A stretch of 64,000 nucleotides of DNA, from assembly GCF_008312885.1 (NCBI RefSeq), contig NZ_VSSO01000004.1, positions 62,001 through 126,000 on the forward strand. The letters run 5' to 3'. The DNA comes from Lolliginicoccus suaedae (GTDB lineage Bacteria; Actinomycetota; Actinomycetes; Mycobacteriales; Mycobacteriaceae). The stretch's first letter is position 1. Every line of letters begins with the position of its first letter. This document shows, in pieces, positions 17,316 to 27,132 of this stretch. The notes beneath the pieces are model-generated. The model was given only the letters and a program-made list of their open reading frames with translations. It made no database searches and was not told the origin of the DNA. The translations under genes and the position numbers were made by a program.

Positions 17316-18419
17316 CTACCTGCGCGGCAACCGGTGATCGGGGCCACGGCGGCGCGGACCATCCCCCACCGGCCTCGGCCCGGCGGACCGCTCGGCATCC
17401 TCGAACCGCGCGTAGGCATCGACGATGTCGGAAACGAGCCGGTGGCGCACCACGTCCTTGCTGGTGAGCTCGATGCGCGCGATGCCATCGATGCCCCGGA
17501 GGATCTCGGAGGCCACGTGCAGGCCGGAACGGGTGCCCGAGGGCAGGTCCACCTGCGTCACATCACCGGTGACGACGATCTTCGACCCGAAACCGAGCCG
17601 GGTGAGGAACATCTTCATCTGCTCGGGGGTGGTGTTCTGGGCCTCGTCGAGGATGATGAACGCATCGTTGAGCGTGCGGCCACGCATGTAGGCGAGCGGC
17701 GCCACCTCGATCACTCCGGCCTGCATCAGCTTGGGGATCGCCGCGGGATCGAGCATGTCATGCAGCGCGTCGTACAGCGGCCGCAGGTACGGGTCGATCT
17801 TCTCGTTGAGCGTGCCCGGCAGGAACCCGAGGCGCTCCCCCGCCTCCACCGCAGGACGCGTGAGGATGATGCGGGTGACATTCTTCGATTGCAGCGCCTG
17901 CACGGCCTTGGCCATGGCGAGGTAGGTCTTGCCCGTGCCCGCGGGCCCGACGCCGAAGACGATCGTCGACTCGTCGATGGCATCGACGTAGGTCTTCTGG
18001 TTCACCGTCTTTGGGCGGATGGTCTTGCCGCGCCGGGAGACGATATCGAGGCTGAGCACCTCGGCGGGCGAGTCATGAGTGCCCTCGGTGAGCATCGCGA
18101 CGCTGCGCTCCACGGCATCGAGGGTGAGCGCCTGGTCCCGACCCACGATGGTGAGCAGCTCATCGAGCACGCGCTCGGCGAGCGCCACGTCCGAGGCATG
18201 ACCGGTGATGGTCACCTCGTTGCCACGCACATGGATATCAGCGTTGAGCAGGCGCTCGAGCAGGCGAAGGTTCTCGTCCGCCGAGCCGAGCAGCGGGAGC
18301 ACGGTGTGGGGCGGCAGCTGCATGCTCGACCGCACCGAGCGCTCGAGGGCAGAAGCGGCCGCCGACTGGATTGGCGCCGACTGGGCCGACGTGTTCTGGT
18401 CATCGTCGTGGTCCGACAC
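17316..18419 (-). CDS. phoH: PhoH-family ATPase
   Basis: Cytoplasmic P-loop ATPase of the PhoH family, linked with RNA metabolism and always near ybeY. The 367-residue protein has a KH-like N-terminal part ('[26 protein letters not shown]'), Walker A '[16 protein letters not shown]', then '[33 protein letters not shown]', Walker B '[24 protein letters not shown]', and '[12 protein letters not shown]'. GTG 18419 is the probable start; no strong ribosome site is seen. A TAGACT at 18489-18494 on the minus strand may be the -10. Confidence 0.92.
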   Translation of the reverse strand: MSDHDDDQNTSAQSAPIQSAAASALERSVRSSMQLPPHTVLPLLGSADENLRLLERLLNADIHVRGNEVTITGHASDVALAERVLDELLTIVGRDQALTLDAVERSVAMLTEGTHDSPAEVLSLDIVSRRGKTIRPKTVNQKTYVDAIDESTIVFGVGPAGTGKTYLAMAKAVQALQSKNVTRIILTRPAVEAGERLGFLPGTLNEKIDPYLRPLYDALHDMLDPAAIPKLMQAGVIEVAPLAYMRGRTLNDAFIILDEAQNTTPEQMKMFLTRLGFGSKIVVTGDVTQVDLPSGTRSGLHVASEILRGIDGIARIELTSKDVVRHRLVSDIVDAYARFEDAERSAGPRPVGDGPRRRGPDHRLPRR

Positions 18420-18587
18420 GATGGGTCGCGAACCTGCTTCCTGGTAGCTATGCGGGGACCTCGCGGTGCGCGTGATCCGGATGGCTTCAGTCTATGCCGG
18501 GTTGCCGCTCGGCGTCGCGCGAGAATTCCGCGCGCCCCGCGGCGGATGGTGGGCCAGGACGGCCCAGCGCCACACTAGCGGGGACCG

Positions 18588-19352
18588 TCAGTCGATGGGG
18601 GTGGTGCTCCACTTGGCGGTCAGCACACCGAGCGCGCCGAGCGCCACCGCGCCCGCCGTGGAGGTTCGCAGGACCGTCGGCCCGAGCAGCGCGCAGCGAG
18701 CGCCCGCGCCCACGAAGAGGTCCAGCTCCTCCGGAGCGACCCCGCCCTCGGGCCCGATCACCAGCAGCAGCTCGGATGCCTCCGACAGCGGGATGTCGTT
18801 GATGTGGCGCATCGAGGACTCATGCAGGACCAGGGCTATTCCACCGGCGCCGACCGTGGACTCGATGAGCTCGACCACCTGCTGGGACGAGTGCTGGTCG
18901 CGCACCTCGGGGAAGTGGGTGCGGCGGGCCTGCTTGGCTGCGGCGAACGCGGTCTTGCGCCACTTGTCCACGCCCTTCTTCATCTTCAGGCCCTCCCAGC
19001 GGGCCACGCAGCGCGATGCCGACCACGGCACGATCACATCGGCACCGGCCTCGGTGACGAGCTCCACCGCTAGCTCGGATCGCTCCGACTTGGGCAAGGC
19101 CTGCACGATGGTGATGCGCGGACCATGCGGCGGCACCTGCGCGCGCTCGGTGACCCGGATCTCGACAACGTCCTTCGCGGTGCGCTCCACGATGCCCCGG
19201 GCAGTGCCTCCCGCGCCGTCGGTGAGCACGAGCTCCTCGCCGACGCGCATGCGGCGGACGGTGGCCGCATGGTGCCCCTCGGGGCCCGTGAGCACGACGA
19301 GCCCGCCATTGTGCTCGGGCAGGACATCCAGGTGGAAGATCGATGCGGCCAC
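18588..19352 (-). CDS. rsmE: 16S rRNA m3U1498 methyltransferase
   Basis: SPOUT-class enzyme that methylates N3 of U1498 in the 30S decoding centre. The 254-residue protein has an N-terminal PUA-like domain ('HHAATVRRMRVGEELVLTDG'). The knot domain contains 'QALPKSERSELAVELVTEAGADVIVPW', 'LLLVIGPEGGVAPEEL' and 'LLGPTVLRTSTAGAVAL', the cofactor-binding region. GTG 19352 lies 4 nt after the dnaJ stop, so it is translated with hrcA-dnaJ. Confidence 0.94.
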   Translation of the reverse strand: MAASIFHLDVLPEHNGGLVVLTGPEGHHAATVRRMRVGEELVLTDGAGGTARGIVERTAKDVVEIRVTERAQVPPHGPRITIVQALPKSERSELAVELVTEAGADVIVPWSASRCVARWEGLKMKKGVDKWRKTAFAAAKQARRTHFPEVRDQHSSQQVVELIESTVGAGGIALVLHESSMRHINDIPLSEASELLLVIGPEGGVAPEELDLFVGAGARCALLGPTVLRTSTAGAVALGALGVLTAKWSTTPID

Positions 19353-19356
19353 GGCG

Positions 19357-20511
19357 CTAGTGACCGCTCACGAAGTCGCGCAGCTTCGAGAAGATCTTGC
19401 TGCCATGGTGCGAGCCGCTCGTGACCACCTCCGCGGAATCGCGGTGCCGGGACTCCCGGAAGGAGCGCAGCAGATCGGCCTGCTTGTGATCCAGCTTCGT
19501 CGGCACGACGACCTCGAGGTGCACGTACAGGTCACCGCGGCTATCAGCGCGCAGCCGCGGCATGCCCTGGCGGGGAACGGTCGCCACCGCTCCTGGCTGC
19601 GTGCCCGCCTCGACATCGATCTCGATGGGCCCGTCTATGAGGCTCTCGAGGGTCACGGTGGTGCCGAGCGCGGCATCGACCATCGGCACTCGCGCGGTGC
19701 AATGCAGCGCATCGCCATCGCGGACGAACGTGTCATGGGGCTGCTCGACGACCTCGACGTACAGGTCGCCAGCAGGGCCGCCGCCCGTGCCGACCTCGCC
19801 CTGGCTGGCGAGGCGGACCCGCATGCCGTTGGCCACCCCGGCAGGGATGCGGACGCTGATGTCGCGGCGGGCCCGCACGCGCCCATCTCCGCTGCACTTG
19901 CGGCAAGGGTCGGGGATGATGCTGCCGAAACCGTTGCACGTGGGGCAGGGGCGGCTGGTCATGACCTGGCCGAGGAAGCTGCGCTGCACCGATTGGATCT
20001 CGCCCGCGCCGCGGCACGTATCGCACTGCACGGGCTTGGAGTCGCCGTTGGCGCCGGAGCCGTGGCACAGATCGCACAGGATGGCGGTATCGACGGTGAC
20101 CTGCTTGGTCACGCCGCGCGCGCACTCCGCGAGATCGAGGCGCACCTTGATGAGGGCATCGGCACCCGGCTGGACACGGCTGCGCGGACCGCGCGAGCCC
20201 ATGCCCTGGCCACCGAAGAACGCCTCGAAGACGTCGCCGAGGCCACCGAAGCCCTGGCCGTTGAAGCCACCGCCAGCGCCTGCGCCCGCGGGCCCCTCGA
20301 GGGGGTCGCCGCCCATGTCGACGATCTTGCGCTTCTGGGGGTCGCTGAGCACCTCGTAGGCCGTCGTGGCTTCCTTGAACCGGTCCTGCGCGGCTGGGTC
20401 AGGGTTCACGTCCGGGTGGTACTCGCGCGCGAGCTTCCGGTACGCGCGCTTGATCTCCTGCTCGGTCGCGGACTTCGTCAGCCCCAGCGTCCCGTAGTAG
20501 TCACGTGCCAC
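19357..20511 (-). CDS. dnaJ2: chaperone DnaJ (second actinobacterial type)
   Basis: Hsp40 co-chaperone stimulating DnaK. J domain residues 1-70 with 'HPD' ('[15 protein letters not shown]'). A Gly/Phe-rich linker follows ('[22 protein letters not shown]'). Four zinc repeats are seen ([32 protein letters not shown]), then the substrate-binding domains ('[14 protein letters not shown]', 'GDLYVEV'). It follows hrcA by 117 nt and is the Rv2373c counterpart. A GTG is used as start at 20511. Confidence 0.95.
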   Translation of the reverse strand: MARDYYGTLGLTKSATEQEIKRAYRKLAREYHPDVNPDPAAQDRFKEATTAYEVLSDPQKRKIVDMGGDPLEGPAGAGAGGGFNGQGFGGLGDVFEAFFGGQGMGSRGPRSRVQPGADALIKVRLDLAECARGVTKQVTVDTAILCDLCHGSGANGDSKPVQCDTCRGAGEIQSVQRSFLGQVMTSRPCPTCNGFGSIIPDPCRKCSGDGRVRARRDISVRIPAGVANGMRVRLASQGEVGTGGGPAGDLYVEVVEQPHDTFVRDGDALHCTARVPMVDAALGTTVTLESLIDGPIEIDVEAGTQPGAVATVPRQGMPRLRADSRGDLYVHLEVVVPTKLDHKQADLLRSFRESRHRDSAEVVTSGSHHGSKIFSKLRDFVSGH

Positions 20512-20628
20512 GTCTGTGTCTCGTCCTGTTCTCGCTCTGCGAATCGTATGCCCTGCCGTCGCGGCGGACGACGGCCATTGAACGACGGTACTCGCTCATT
20601 CCCGAGTTGCCACATCGCCAGCGCCTCG

Positions 20629-21663
20629 TCATCGCGCTGACAGCACCTCGCCGACATATCGGGCGACCGCGGAGACCGCGGCGATGCCCCACGGATAGTC
20701 CATGCGGGTCGGTCCCAGTACTCCCACCCCTCCGAAGGTGGTGCCCGCCGATCCATAGCCCGTGGTGATCATCGACGCGCTGCGGATCTGCTCGTCCTCC
20801 ATCTCCTCACCGATGCGAACGGTCACCATCCCGGGCTGCTGCACCGCGGCGAGAAGCTTGAGCACCACCACCTGCTCCTCGAGCGCCTCGAGGACGGTCA
20901 GCATGCCCGTTGGGTTCCCGCCGAAGTCCGCGGCGTTCGCGGTGAGGTTGGAGGTGCCACCGAGCACGAGCCGGTCCTCGCTGCGCTCCACGAGCGTCTC
21001 GACGAGCACGGTCGCCGAGCGCACCACCGCGTCCCGCACATCCTGCGGCGCCTGCGACGCGAGCTCGGCGACCGCCACCGAGGCCGCCGCCAGCCGCTTG
21101 CCCTCGAGCGCGGCGCCGAGCAGCGAGCGCAGCCGGGACACCTGCTCGTCGTTGATGACATCGCCCAGCTCCACGAGCCGCTGGTCCACCCGCCCGGTGT
21201 CCATGATGACCACGAGCAGCAGCCGCGCCGGGTTCAGTGGCACGACCTCGATATGCCGCACCGTGGACGAGGTCAATCGCGGATACTGCATCACTGCGAC
21301 CTGCCGGGTGAGCTGCGCGAGCAGCCGCACCGCCCGATGCAGCACGTCATCGAGGTCCACGCCGCCCTCGAGGAACTCCATGATGGCGCGGCGCTCCGGC
21401 TGCGAGAGAGGCTTGATCTCCGCGAGCCGGTCCACGAACTGCCGGTAGCCCCGGTCAGTAGGCACGCGCCCCGACGAGGTGTGAGGCTGGCGGATGTAGC
21501 CCTCGGCCTCGAGCACGGCCATATCGTTGCGGACCGTGGCCGAGGACACCCCTAGGCTATGGCGGTCCACGAGCGTCTTCGATCCCACGGGCTCATGCGT
21601 GGAAATGTAGTCGGACACGATTGCCTGCAGCACGGCAAAACGCCTGTCCTCCGGGCTTGGCAT
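20629..21663 (-). CDS. hrcA: heat-inducible transcription repressor HrcA
   Basis: Repressor of chaperone genes that binds CIRCE operators. The 344-residue protein has the winged helix ('[53 protein letters not shown]') and the GAF-like dimerisation domain ending '[25 protein letters not shown]'. ATG 21663 is preceded by GGGGAGG about 10 nt upstream. The upstream 195 nt shows no good CIRCE; a TAAAAT on the minus strand (21798-21803) could be a -10. Confidence 0.95.
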   Translation of the reverse strand: MPSPEDRRFAVLQAIVSDYISTHEPVGSKTLVDRHSLGVSSATVRNDMAVLEAEGYIRQPHTSSGRVPTDRGYRQFVDRLAEIKPLSQPERRAIMEFLEGGVDLDDVLHRAVRLLAQLTRQVAVMQYPRLTSSTVRHIEVVPLNPARLLLVVIMDTGRVDQRLVELGDVINDEQVSRLRSLLGAALEGKRLAAASVAVAELASQAPQDVRDAVVRSATVLVETLVERSEDRLVLGGTSNLTANAADFGGNPTGMLTVLEALEEQVVVLKLLAAVQQPGMVTVRIGEEMEDEQIRSASMITTGYGSAGTTFGGVGVLGPTRMDYPWGIAAVSAVARYVGEVLSAR

Positions 21664-21858
21664 GCGTCCACCACCTCCCCGTATTCCTCGGTGCGCGCCG
21701 GCATGCGCCGGCCTCGCGGGCATCCGGATCCCCCTGCCGGCCCTCCCCGCGAGGGAAGCCGTGGCGTTGCCGCCGGGCGATCCGTGGTCGACCTCCTATT
21801 TTAGCGCCCTCCGCGGTGCTGCCGTGGTTGCCTCGGCCACACCCGCGCGCGACGCGGC

Positions 21859-23052
21859 TCAGCTAGCGGCCGCGATGCGCCGCACGACGGCATCCGCGAG
21901 CAACCGCCCGCGGCCGGTGAGCACGAGCCGATCATCATCCTCGGCGCCGAGGCCCTCGTCGATGCACGCCCGCGCCGCCGCGAGCTCGCGGGGCCCGAGC
22001 AGCGACAGATCGAGGCCGCTCCGCATCCGGACCTGCAGCATGATCTGCTCGAGATGTTGATCGTCCGCGGTGAGCTCCTCCCGACCGGCGATCGGCAGCT
22101 CGCCCCCATCGAGGGTCTCGGCGTAGCGCGCGGGATGCTTGGCGTTCCACCATCGGATGCCCCCGAGATGACCGTGCGCGCCCGGCCCCGCGCCCCACCA
22201 GTTGTCGCCGTTCCAGTAGCCCAGGTTGTGCCGGCACTGCGCCGCCGGGCCCGACGCCCAGTTGGAGACCTCGTACCACTCCAGGCCTGCCGCGGACAGC
22301 CGCTCGTCGATCATCTCGTAGCGAGCAGCGAGCACATCGTCGTCGGGCGCGGGCACCACGCCCTTGCGGACCCGCCGGGCCAGCGCCGTGCCCTCCTCCA
22401 CGATCAGCGCGTAGGCCGACACATGATCGACGCCCGCGTCGAGCACCGCATCGAGGGTCGCAGCGAGGTCCGCGTCGGTCTCGCCCGGCGTGCCGTAGAT
22501 CATGTCGAGGTTGATGTGCTCGAACCCCGCAGCGCGTGCCTCCCCGGCCGCCGCCACGGCCCGCCCCGGGGTGTGAGTACGGTCCAGGACAGCAAGCACG
22601 TGCGGAGCCACCGATTGCATGCCCAGAGACACCCGGGTGAATCCCGCCTCGCGCAGCGCGCCGAAGAACTCCGGCGAGGTCGACTCGGGGTTGGACTCGG
22701 TGGTGACCTCGGCTCCCTCGGCGAGCCCCACGGTGCGACGGATCACGCCGAGGACATCGCCCAGCATGTCCGCGCCGACCAGCGACGGGGTACCTCCACC
22801 GATGAACACCGTGCTCGCGGCGGGCGCGCCGGCGCCGCATGCCTCGACGGCGAGCTCGAGCTCGCGGGCGAGGGCGGCGAACCAGGAGCCCGGCGAGGCG
22901 CTGGTGCCGAGCTCGCCCGCGGTGTACGTGTTGAAGTCGCAGTACCCGCAGCGCGTGGCGCAGAACGGTACGTGTACATAGATGCCGAGCGGCCGGTCCG
23001 GCAGGGTGGCGCGCGCCCGCTCGGGGAAGACGGATCGGGCGTCGCTGCTCAC
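21859..23052 (-). CDS. hemW: radical SAM coproporphyrinogen-dehydrogenase-like protein HemW
   Basis: Radical SAM protein of the HemN/HemW group; HemW is regarded as a heme chaperone rather than the oxygen-independent oxidase. Radical SAM cluster 'CATRCGYCDF' near residue 34, 'FIGGGTPSLV', 'ESNPES', 'RVSLGMQSV', 'NLDMIYGTPGE', and C-terminal HemW region 'YEVSNWASGPAAQCRHNLGYWNG'. AGGA lies 7 nt before GTG 23052, so I prefer it over ATG 23058, which is only 1 nt from the same ribosome site. It is divergent from the sulfur operon. Confidence 0.92.
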   Translation of the reverse strand: MSSDARSVFPERARATLPDRPLGIYVHVPFCATRCGYCDFNTYTAGELGTSASPGSWFAALARELELAVEACGAGAPAASTVFIGGGTPSLVGADMLGDVLGVIRRTVGLAEGAEVTTESNPESTSPEFFGALREAGFTRVSLGMQSVAPHVLAVLDRTHTPGRAVAAAGEARAAGFEHINLDMIYGTPGETDADLAATLDAVLDAGVDHVSAYALIVEEGTALARRVRKGVVPAPDDDVLAARYEMIDERLSAAGLEWYEVSNWASGPAAQCRHNLGYWNGDNWWGAGPGAHGHLGGIRWWNAKHPARYAETLDGGELPIAGREELTADDQHLEQIMLQVRMRSGLDLSLLGPRELAAARACIDEGLGAEDDDRLVLTGRGRLLADAVVRRIAAAS

Positions 23053-23190
23053 GGGCATGTCCTCGCTATCGTGCTGGGCTATTCGCCCTGGGCTATCGTG
23101 CTGGCCTGGCATATCGGGGCCCGCGGCGAGCCCCGCGTGCCAGTGTGCCCGCCCGCGGCCCCGCCTGGAAATCGACGCTCTAGCTGCACG

Positions 23191-23221
23191 TTGTGGTGGC
23201 CGTCGGTGTTCATGGCACAAT
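23191..23221 (+). promoter_or_regulatory. probable promoter of the sulfur-assimilation leader
   Basis: A CACAAT at 23216-23221 lies exactly 6 nt before the GTG of the leader peptide, the geometry expected for a leaderless transcript; TTGTGG at 23191-23196 is a possible but widely spaced -35 (19 nt). Confidence 0.45.
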
Positions 23222-23227
23222 GAACGC

Positions 23228-23332
23228 GTGAGTGGACCACAAGAATGGCTGGCAGGGATGCACCTGGTGCAGCGCCGCCATATCGATTTCAAGCGTGTTT
23301 GCAGTTGCTGCTGTCGCAGCACCACTGCCTGA
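23228..23332 (+). CDS. polycysteine leader peptide of the sulfite reductase-cysH operon
   Basis: A 34-codon reading frame ending 'RRHIDFKRVCSCCCRSTTA'. The RRHxDxxRV core followed by clustered cysteines (four Cys in five codons) matches the small leader peptides found before sulfur genes in Actinobacteria. In mycobacteria, leaderless polycysteine reading frames act as cysteine-responsive attenuators. Starved ribosomes would stall at the Cys codons and change folding of the following 150-nt leader so that the reductase is expressed. The start is probably GTG 23228, which has a -10-like CACAAT 6 nt upstream; ATG 23258 would give a 24-residue form. The peptide lies 150 nt before the sulfite reductase gene on the same strand. 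Confidence 0.82.
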   Translation: MSGPQEWLAGMHLVQRRHIDFKRVCSCCCRSTTA

Positions 23333-23413
23333 ACGCGCGCCCGCTCCCCCTTGCGTGGCTGGCCGAGCCCGCGCGTCTGGCCCATGGTCCCGCAGTAATC
23401 CTCTTGCTGCCAG

Positions 23414-23442
23414 GGAGTGCCGTGCAGGCCCTGCACGGCTCC
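23414..23442 (+). promoter_or_regulatory. leader hairpin between the polycysteine peptide and sulfite reductase
   Basis: GCCGTGCA (23419-23426) pairs perfectly with TGCACGGC (23432-23439) around GGCCC, and flanking GGAG/CTCC can extend the stem with a small bulge. It lies between the leader peptide stop and the ribosome site of the reductase gene. It is a candidate for the structure controlled by ribosome stalling. It has no T-run, so control of RBS access or Rho entry is more likely than intrinsic termination. Confidence 0.5.
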
Positions 23443-23482
23443 GTGGCATCGTCCCCAGCACACCATTTCCCAGGAGACTTGA

Positions 23483-25198
23483 ATGTCGTCAGCCCACGAC
23501 GCCACCGCGCGCAGTGACCGTGGCGGCCGTGCCCGCTCGACGCGGCCACGGCGCCGCAAGTCCGAGGGCCAGTGGAAGCTCGGCTACCGCGAGCCGCTGA
23601 ACGCCAACGAGCAGTCCAAGAAGGACGACAACCCCCTCAACGTCCGCCAGCGCATCGAGAACATCTACGCGGTGCGCGGCTTCGACAGCATCGACAAGGC
23701 CGACCTGCGTGGCAGGTTCCGCTGGTACGGCCTCTACACCCAGCGCGCCCAGGGCTACGACGGCACCTGGACGGGCGACGAGAACATCGACGTGCTCGAG
23801 GACAGCCACTTCATGCTGCGCATCCGGTGCGATGGCGGCCTGCTCGACCTCGAGCAGCTGCGCGTGATCGGCGGGATCTCCCAGGACTTCGGCCGCGACA
23901 CCGCGGACCTGTCCGATCGCCAGAACGTGCAGTGCCACTGGATCCGGGTCGAGGACATGCCCGAGATCTGGCGGCGCATCGAGGGCGTTGGCCTGACCAC
24001 CACCGAGGCGTGCGGCGATACCCCGCGCATCATCCTCGGTTCCCCGCTCGCGGGCCTCGCCGTCGACGAGGTGATCGATCCCACACCGGCGATCAAGGAG
24101 ATCACGCGCCGCTACCTCGGTGACCCTCGCTACTCGAACCTCCCCCGCAAGTTCAAGACCGCCATCTCGGGCCTGCAGGACGTCGCCCACGAGATCAACG
24201 ATTGCGCGTTCATCGGCGTGGACCACCCCGAGCACGGGCCCGGCCTCGATGTGTGGGTGGGCGGCGGGCTCTCGACCAACCCGATGTTCGCGCAGCGCCT
24301 CGGTGCCTGGGTTCCCCTCGACGAGGTGCCCGATGTGTGGGAAGGCATCGTCGCGATCTTCCGTGACTACGGCTACCGGCGCCTGCGCGGCAAGGCGCGC
24401 CTGAAGTTCCTCGTGAAGGACTGGGGCGTGGAGAAGTTCCGCCAGGTCCTCGAGGACGAGTACCTCGGGCGCAAGCTCCTCGACGGCCCCGCGCCAGAAG
24501 ACCAGACCATGCCTCGCGACCACGTGGGCATCCAGAAGCTCAAGAACGGCAACTACTCGGTGGGCGTGGCACCCATCGCGGGCCGGGTCTCGGGGACCAA
24601 GCTCCTCGCTGTCGCGGATGCCGCCGAGCGCGCTGGCTCGGACGCGGTGCGGCTCACGCCCTACCAGAAGCTCATCATCGTTGATGTCCCCGAGGCCAAT
24701 GTCGAGCCGCTCGTCGCGGAGCTTGCCGCGCTCGGGCTGCCCGCCCGGCCGTCGCTGTGGCGCAAGAACCTCATGGCCTGCAGCGGCATCGAGTTCTGCA
24801 AGCTCTCGTTCGTCGAGACCCGCAAGCGCTCCCAGGACCTCGTGCCCGAGCTCGAGGAGCGGCTCAAGGACCTCAACGAGCAGCTTGATGTGCCAGTGAC
24901 GATCAATATCAACGGCTGCCCCAACTCGTGCGCGCGCGCCCAGGTCGCCGACATCGGCTTCAAGGGCCAGCTCGTGCTCGATGACGACGAGAACCAGGTC
25001 GAGGGCTTCCAGGTGCACCTCGGAGGCCATCTCGGCCTCGCTGCGGACTTCGGCCGCAAGCTGCGCCAGCACAAGGTCACCACCGACGAGCTCGGCGATT
25101 ACGTGGAACGCGTGGTGCGCCAGTTCATCGACGACCGTCACGACGGCGAGCGGTTCGCCGACTGGGTGCTGCGCGCCGACGAGGAGAAGCTGCGCTGA
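23483..25198 (+). CDS. sir: ferredoxin-dependent assimilatory sulfite reductase (NirA/Sir type)
   Basis: Siroheme/4Fe-4S enzyme reducing sulfite to sulfide with six electrons from ferredoxin. The 571-residue protein closely resembles M. tuberculosis NirA, which is a sulfite reductase despite its name. Two ferredoxin-like half domains are present. The cluster/siroheme cysteines lie in 'NLMACSGIEFCKLSF' and 'NINGCPNSCARAQVADIG'. The first half has 'RWYGLYTQRAQGYDG' and 'TTTEACGDTPR', which supply the Tyr-Cys pair that is cross-linked in NirA. AGGAG upstream fixes ATG 23483. Annotation as nitrite reductase is possible, but cysH, cysD and cysN follow, so sulfite is the likely substrate. Confidence 0.92.
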   Translation: MSSAHDATARSDRGGRARSTRPRRRKSEGQWKLGYREPLNANEQSKKDDNPLNVRQRIENIYAVRGFDSIDKADLRGRFRWYGLYTQRAQGYDGTWTGDENIDVLEDSHFMLRIRCDGGLLDLEQLRVIGGISQDFGRDTADLSDRQNVQCHWIRVEDMPEIWRRIEGVGLTTTEACGDTPRIILGSPLAGLAVDEVIDPTPAIKEITRRYLGDPRYSNLPRKFKTAISGLQDVAHEINDCAFIGVDHPEHGPGLDVWVGGGLSTNPMFAQRLGAWVPLDEVPDVWEGIVAIFRDYGYRRLRGKARLKFLVKDWGVEKFRQVLEDEYLGRKLLDGPAPEDQTMPRDHVGIQKLKNGNYSVGVAPIAGRVSGTKLLAVADAAERAGSDAVRLTPYQKLIIVDVPEANVEPLVAELAALGLPARPSLWRKNLMACSGIEFCKLSFVETRKRSQDLVPELEERLKDLNEQLDVPVTININGCPNSCARAQVADIGFKGQLVLDDDENQVEGFQVHLGGHLGLAADFGRKLRQHKVTTDELGDYVERVVRQFIDDRHDGERFADWVLRADEEKLR

Positions 25199-25424
25199 GC
25201 AGCAGGGACGAGGAACAGGCACGCATGAGGACAGGCAGCGGTGGAGCCCGGCAGCGCCCCGGCGGGAACAGATCCCGCCAGCGCGCCGTTCTACCTGATT
25301 GCCCCCCAGCGCGCCCCTTGCACGCACGTGGCCGGCAGCACAGCCCTGCTGACCGGCATCCGGAACCAGGCGCTCCGGCCGGCACCGTCGGCGGCGTGCC
25401 TGTTCCCGACCGAAAGGTGACATC

Positions 25425-26126
25425 ATGAGCATCGCGACCGAGAGCGAGCTGCGCGCCATCGCCGAGCGCGGCGCCGCGGAGCTTGACGGCGCATCCGCCG
25501 AGGAACTGCTCCAGTGGACCGAGGACACGTTCGGGAGCAGCTACATCGTGGCCTCCAACATGCAGGACGCTGTGCTCGTGCACCTCGCCGCGCAGGTCCA
25601 TCCCGGAGTGGACGTGCTGTTCCTCGACACTGGCTACCACTTCGCCGAGACCCTCGGTACCCGCGATGCCGTCGAGCAGGTCTACGGCGTGAACATCATC
25701 AACGCCACCCCCGAGCACAGCGTTGCCGAGCAGGACAGCATCGAGGGCAAGGACCTGTTCGCGCGCGACCCCAATCGCTGCTGCTTCCTGCGCAAGGTGG
25801 TGCCGCTGCGCGAGAACCTCGCGGGCTATGATGCCTGGGTCACCGGCATCCGTCGTGTCGAGGCTCCCACCCGGGCCAACGCTCCGCTGATCTCCTACGA
25901 CGAGGCTTTCGGCCTCGTGAAGATCAACCCGCTGGCGGCGTGGACCGACGAGCAGATGCAGGATTACATCGACACGCACGGCATACTGGTGAACCCGTTG
26001 GTCGACGAAGGCTACCCTTCTATCGGCTGCGCGCCGTGCACGGCCAAGCCCACGCCCGGTACTGACCCGCGCAGCGGCCGCTGGGCGGGGAAGAACAAGA
26101 TCGAATGCGGCCTGCACGCATCATGA
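25425..26126 (+). CDS. cysH: adenylyl-sulfate (APS) reductase
   Basis: Reduces adenosine 5'-phosphosulfate to sulfite using thioredoxin. The 233-residue protein has the [4Fe-4S]-binding cysteines Cys119-Cys120 ('DPNRCCFLRK') and Cys202/Cys205 ('IGCAPCTAKP'), which mark the APS-specific rather than the PAPS enzyme. The catalytic C-terminal Cys is in 'ECGLH'. 'WVTGIRR' and 'LFLDTGYHFAETL' are family motifs. AAAGGTGACATC precedes ATG 25425. It follows the sulfite reductase by 226 nt and overlaps cysD by 4 nt. Confidence 0.94.
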   Translation: MSIATESELRAIAERGAAELDGASAEELLQWTEDTFGSSYIVASNMQDAVLVHLAAQVHPGVDVLFLDTGYHFAETLGTRDAVEQVYGVNIINATPEHSVAEQDSIEGKDLFARDPNRCCFLRKVVPLRENLAGYDAWVTGIRRVEAPTRANAPLISYDEAFGLVKINPLAAWTDEQMQDYIDTHGILVNPLVDEGYPSIGCAPCTAKPTPGTDPRSGRWAGKNKIECGLHAS

Positions 26127-27130
26127 CACCATCACAGACAGCCGGACTGGCGTCCGCACGAGAGATGAACGGGGTGTTGCCTGACGTGGGCACGCACATC
26201 GCTGACGAAGACTCACCACAGCACCATGCGGCAGCAACGGACTTCGACACGTTGACCGCCCTGGAATCCGAAGCGATCCACGTCTTCCGGGAGGTAGCGG
26301 GCGAGTTCGAGCGCCCCGTCATCCTGTTCTCCGGCGGCAAGGACTCGACGGTGCTGCTGCACCTCGCCATCAAGGCGTTCTGGCCCGCGCCGCTGCCGTT
26401 CACGCTCCTGCACGTCGACACCGGGCACAACTTCCAGGAAGTGCTCGACTTCCGCGACCGCATCGTCGAGCGGCACAACCTGCGCCTGCACGTCGCCAGC
26501 GTCGAGGAGTACATCGCTGACGGGCGCCTCGAGGAGCGCGCCGACGGCATCCGCAACCCCTTGCAGACCGTTCCGCTGCTTGACGCGATCAGCGAGCACC
26601 GCTTCGATGCCGTGTTCGGCGGCGGCCGCCGCGACGAGGAGCGCTCCCGCGCCAAGGAACGCATCTTCAGCCTGCGCAACGCCTTCGGCCAGTGGGATCC
26701 CAAGAAGCAGCGCCCCGAGCTGTGGAACCTTTACAACGGGCGCCACTCCCCCGGCGAGCATGTACGGGTCTTCCCCCTCTCCAACTGGACCGAGCTCGAC
26801 ATCTGGCGCTACATCGCCCGCGACAACGTCGAGCTGTGCCCGATCTACTACGCGCACGAGCGCGAGGTCTACCAGCGCGACGGCATGTGGCTCGCCCCCG
26901 GCCCCTGGGGCGGACCCGCCGACGGCGAGCAGCTCGAGACGCTCTCGGTGCGCTACCGCACCGTCGGCGACGGATCCACCACCGGAGCAGTGCTGTCGGA
27001 TGCCACCGATAACCTCGCGATCCTCGCCGAGGTGGCCGCATCCCGGCTCACCGAGCGAGGCGCCACCCGCGGTGATGACCGCGTCTCCGAGGCCGCCATG
27101 GAAGACCGCAAGCGAGAGGGATATTTCTGA
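26123..27130 (+). CDS. cysD: sulfate adenylyltransferase subunit 2
   Basis: Catalytic subunit of ATP sulfurylase, forming APS from sulfate and ATP together with the GTPase CysN. PP-loop 'ILFSGGKDSTVLLHLA', then 'HVDTGHNFQEVLDFRD', 'FGGGRRDEERSRAKERIFS', 'SNWTELDIWRYI' and the C-terminal 'EAAMEDRKREGYF'. The first 40 residues are unconserved. ATG 26123 overlaps the cysH stop (ATGA) and gives 335 residues; ATG 26165 with GAGAG upstream would give 321, nearer the usual length. Confidence 0.93.
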   Translation: MTPSQTAGLASAREMNGVLPDVGTHIADEDSPQHHAAATDFDTLTALESEAIHVFREVAGEFERPVILFSGGKDSTVLLHLAIKAFWPAPLPFTLLHVDTGHNFQEVLDFRDRIVERHNLRLHVASVEEYIADGRLEERADGIRNPLQTVPLLDAISEHRFDAVFGGGRRDEERSRAKERIFSLRNAFGQWDPKKQRPELWNLYNGRHSPGEHVRVFPLSNWTELDIWRYIARDNVELCPIYYAHEREVYQRDGMWLAPGPWGGPADGEQLETLSVRYRTVGDGSTTGAVLSDATDNLAILAEVAASRLTERGATRGDDRVSEAAMEDRKREGYF

Positions 27131-27132
27131 GC

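Noticed and set aside
21664-21858. CIRCE operator upstream of hrcA
   Set aside because: AGCAC and GCTAA half-site-like words occur on the minus strand, but their spacing is 10 nt instead of 15 and the GAGTG/CACTC parts are missing.
23483-25198. Nitrite reductase function for the siroheme enzyme
   Set aside because: The sequence family includes nitrite reductases, but the operon with cysH, cysD and cysN and the polycysteine leader point to sulfite.
25199-25428. A 67-codon frame (from 25225) between the sulfite reductase gene and cysH, ending across the cysH start
   Set aside because: It has a GAGGAA upstream and the position recalls the small cysX gene of corynebacteria, but the product is Arg/Pro-rich with a single Cys and no ferredoxin motif. 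Frames of this kind are common by chance at this GC content.
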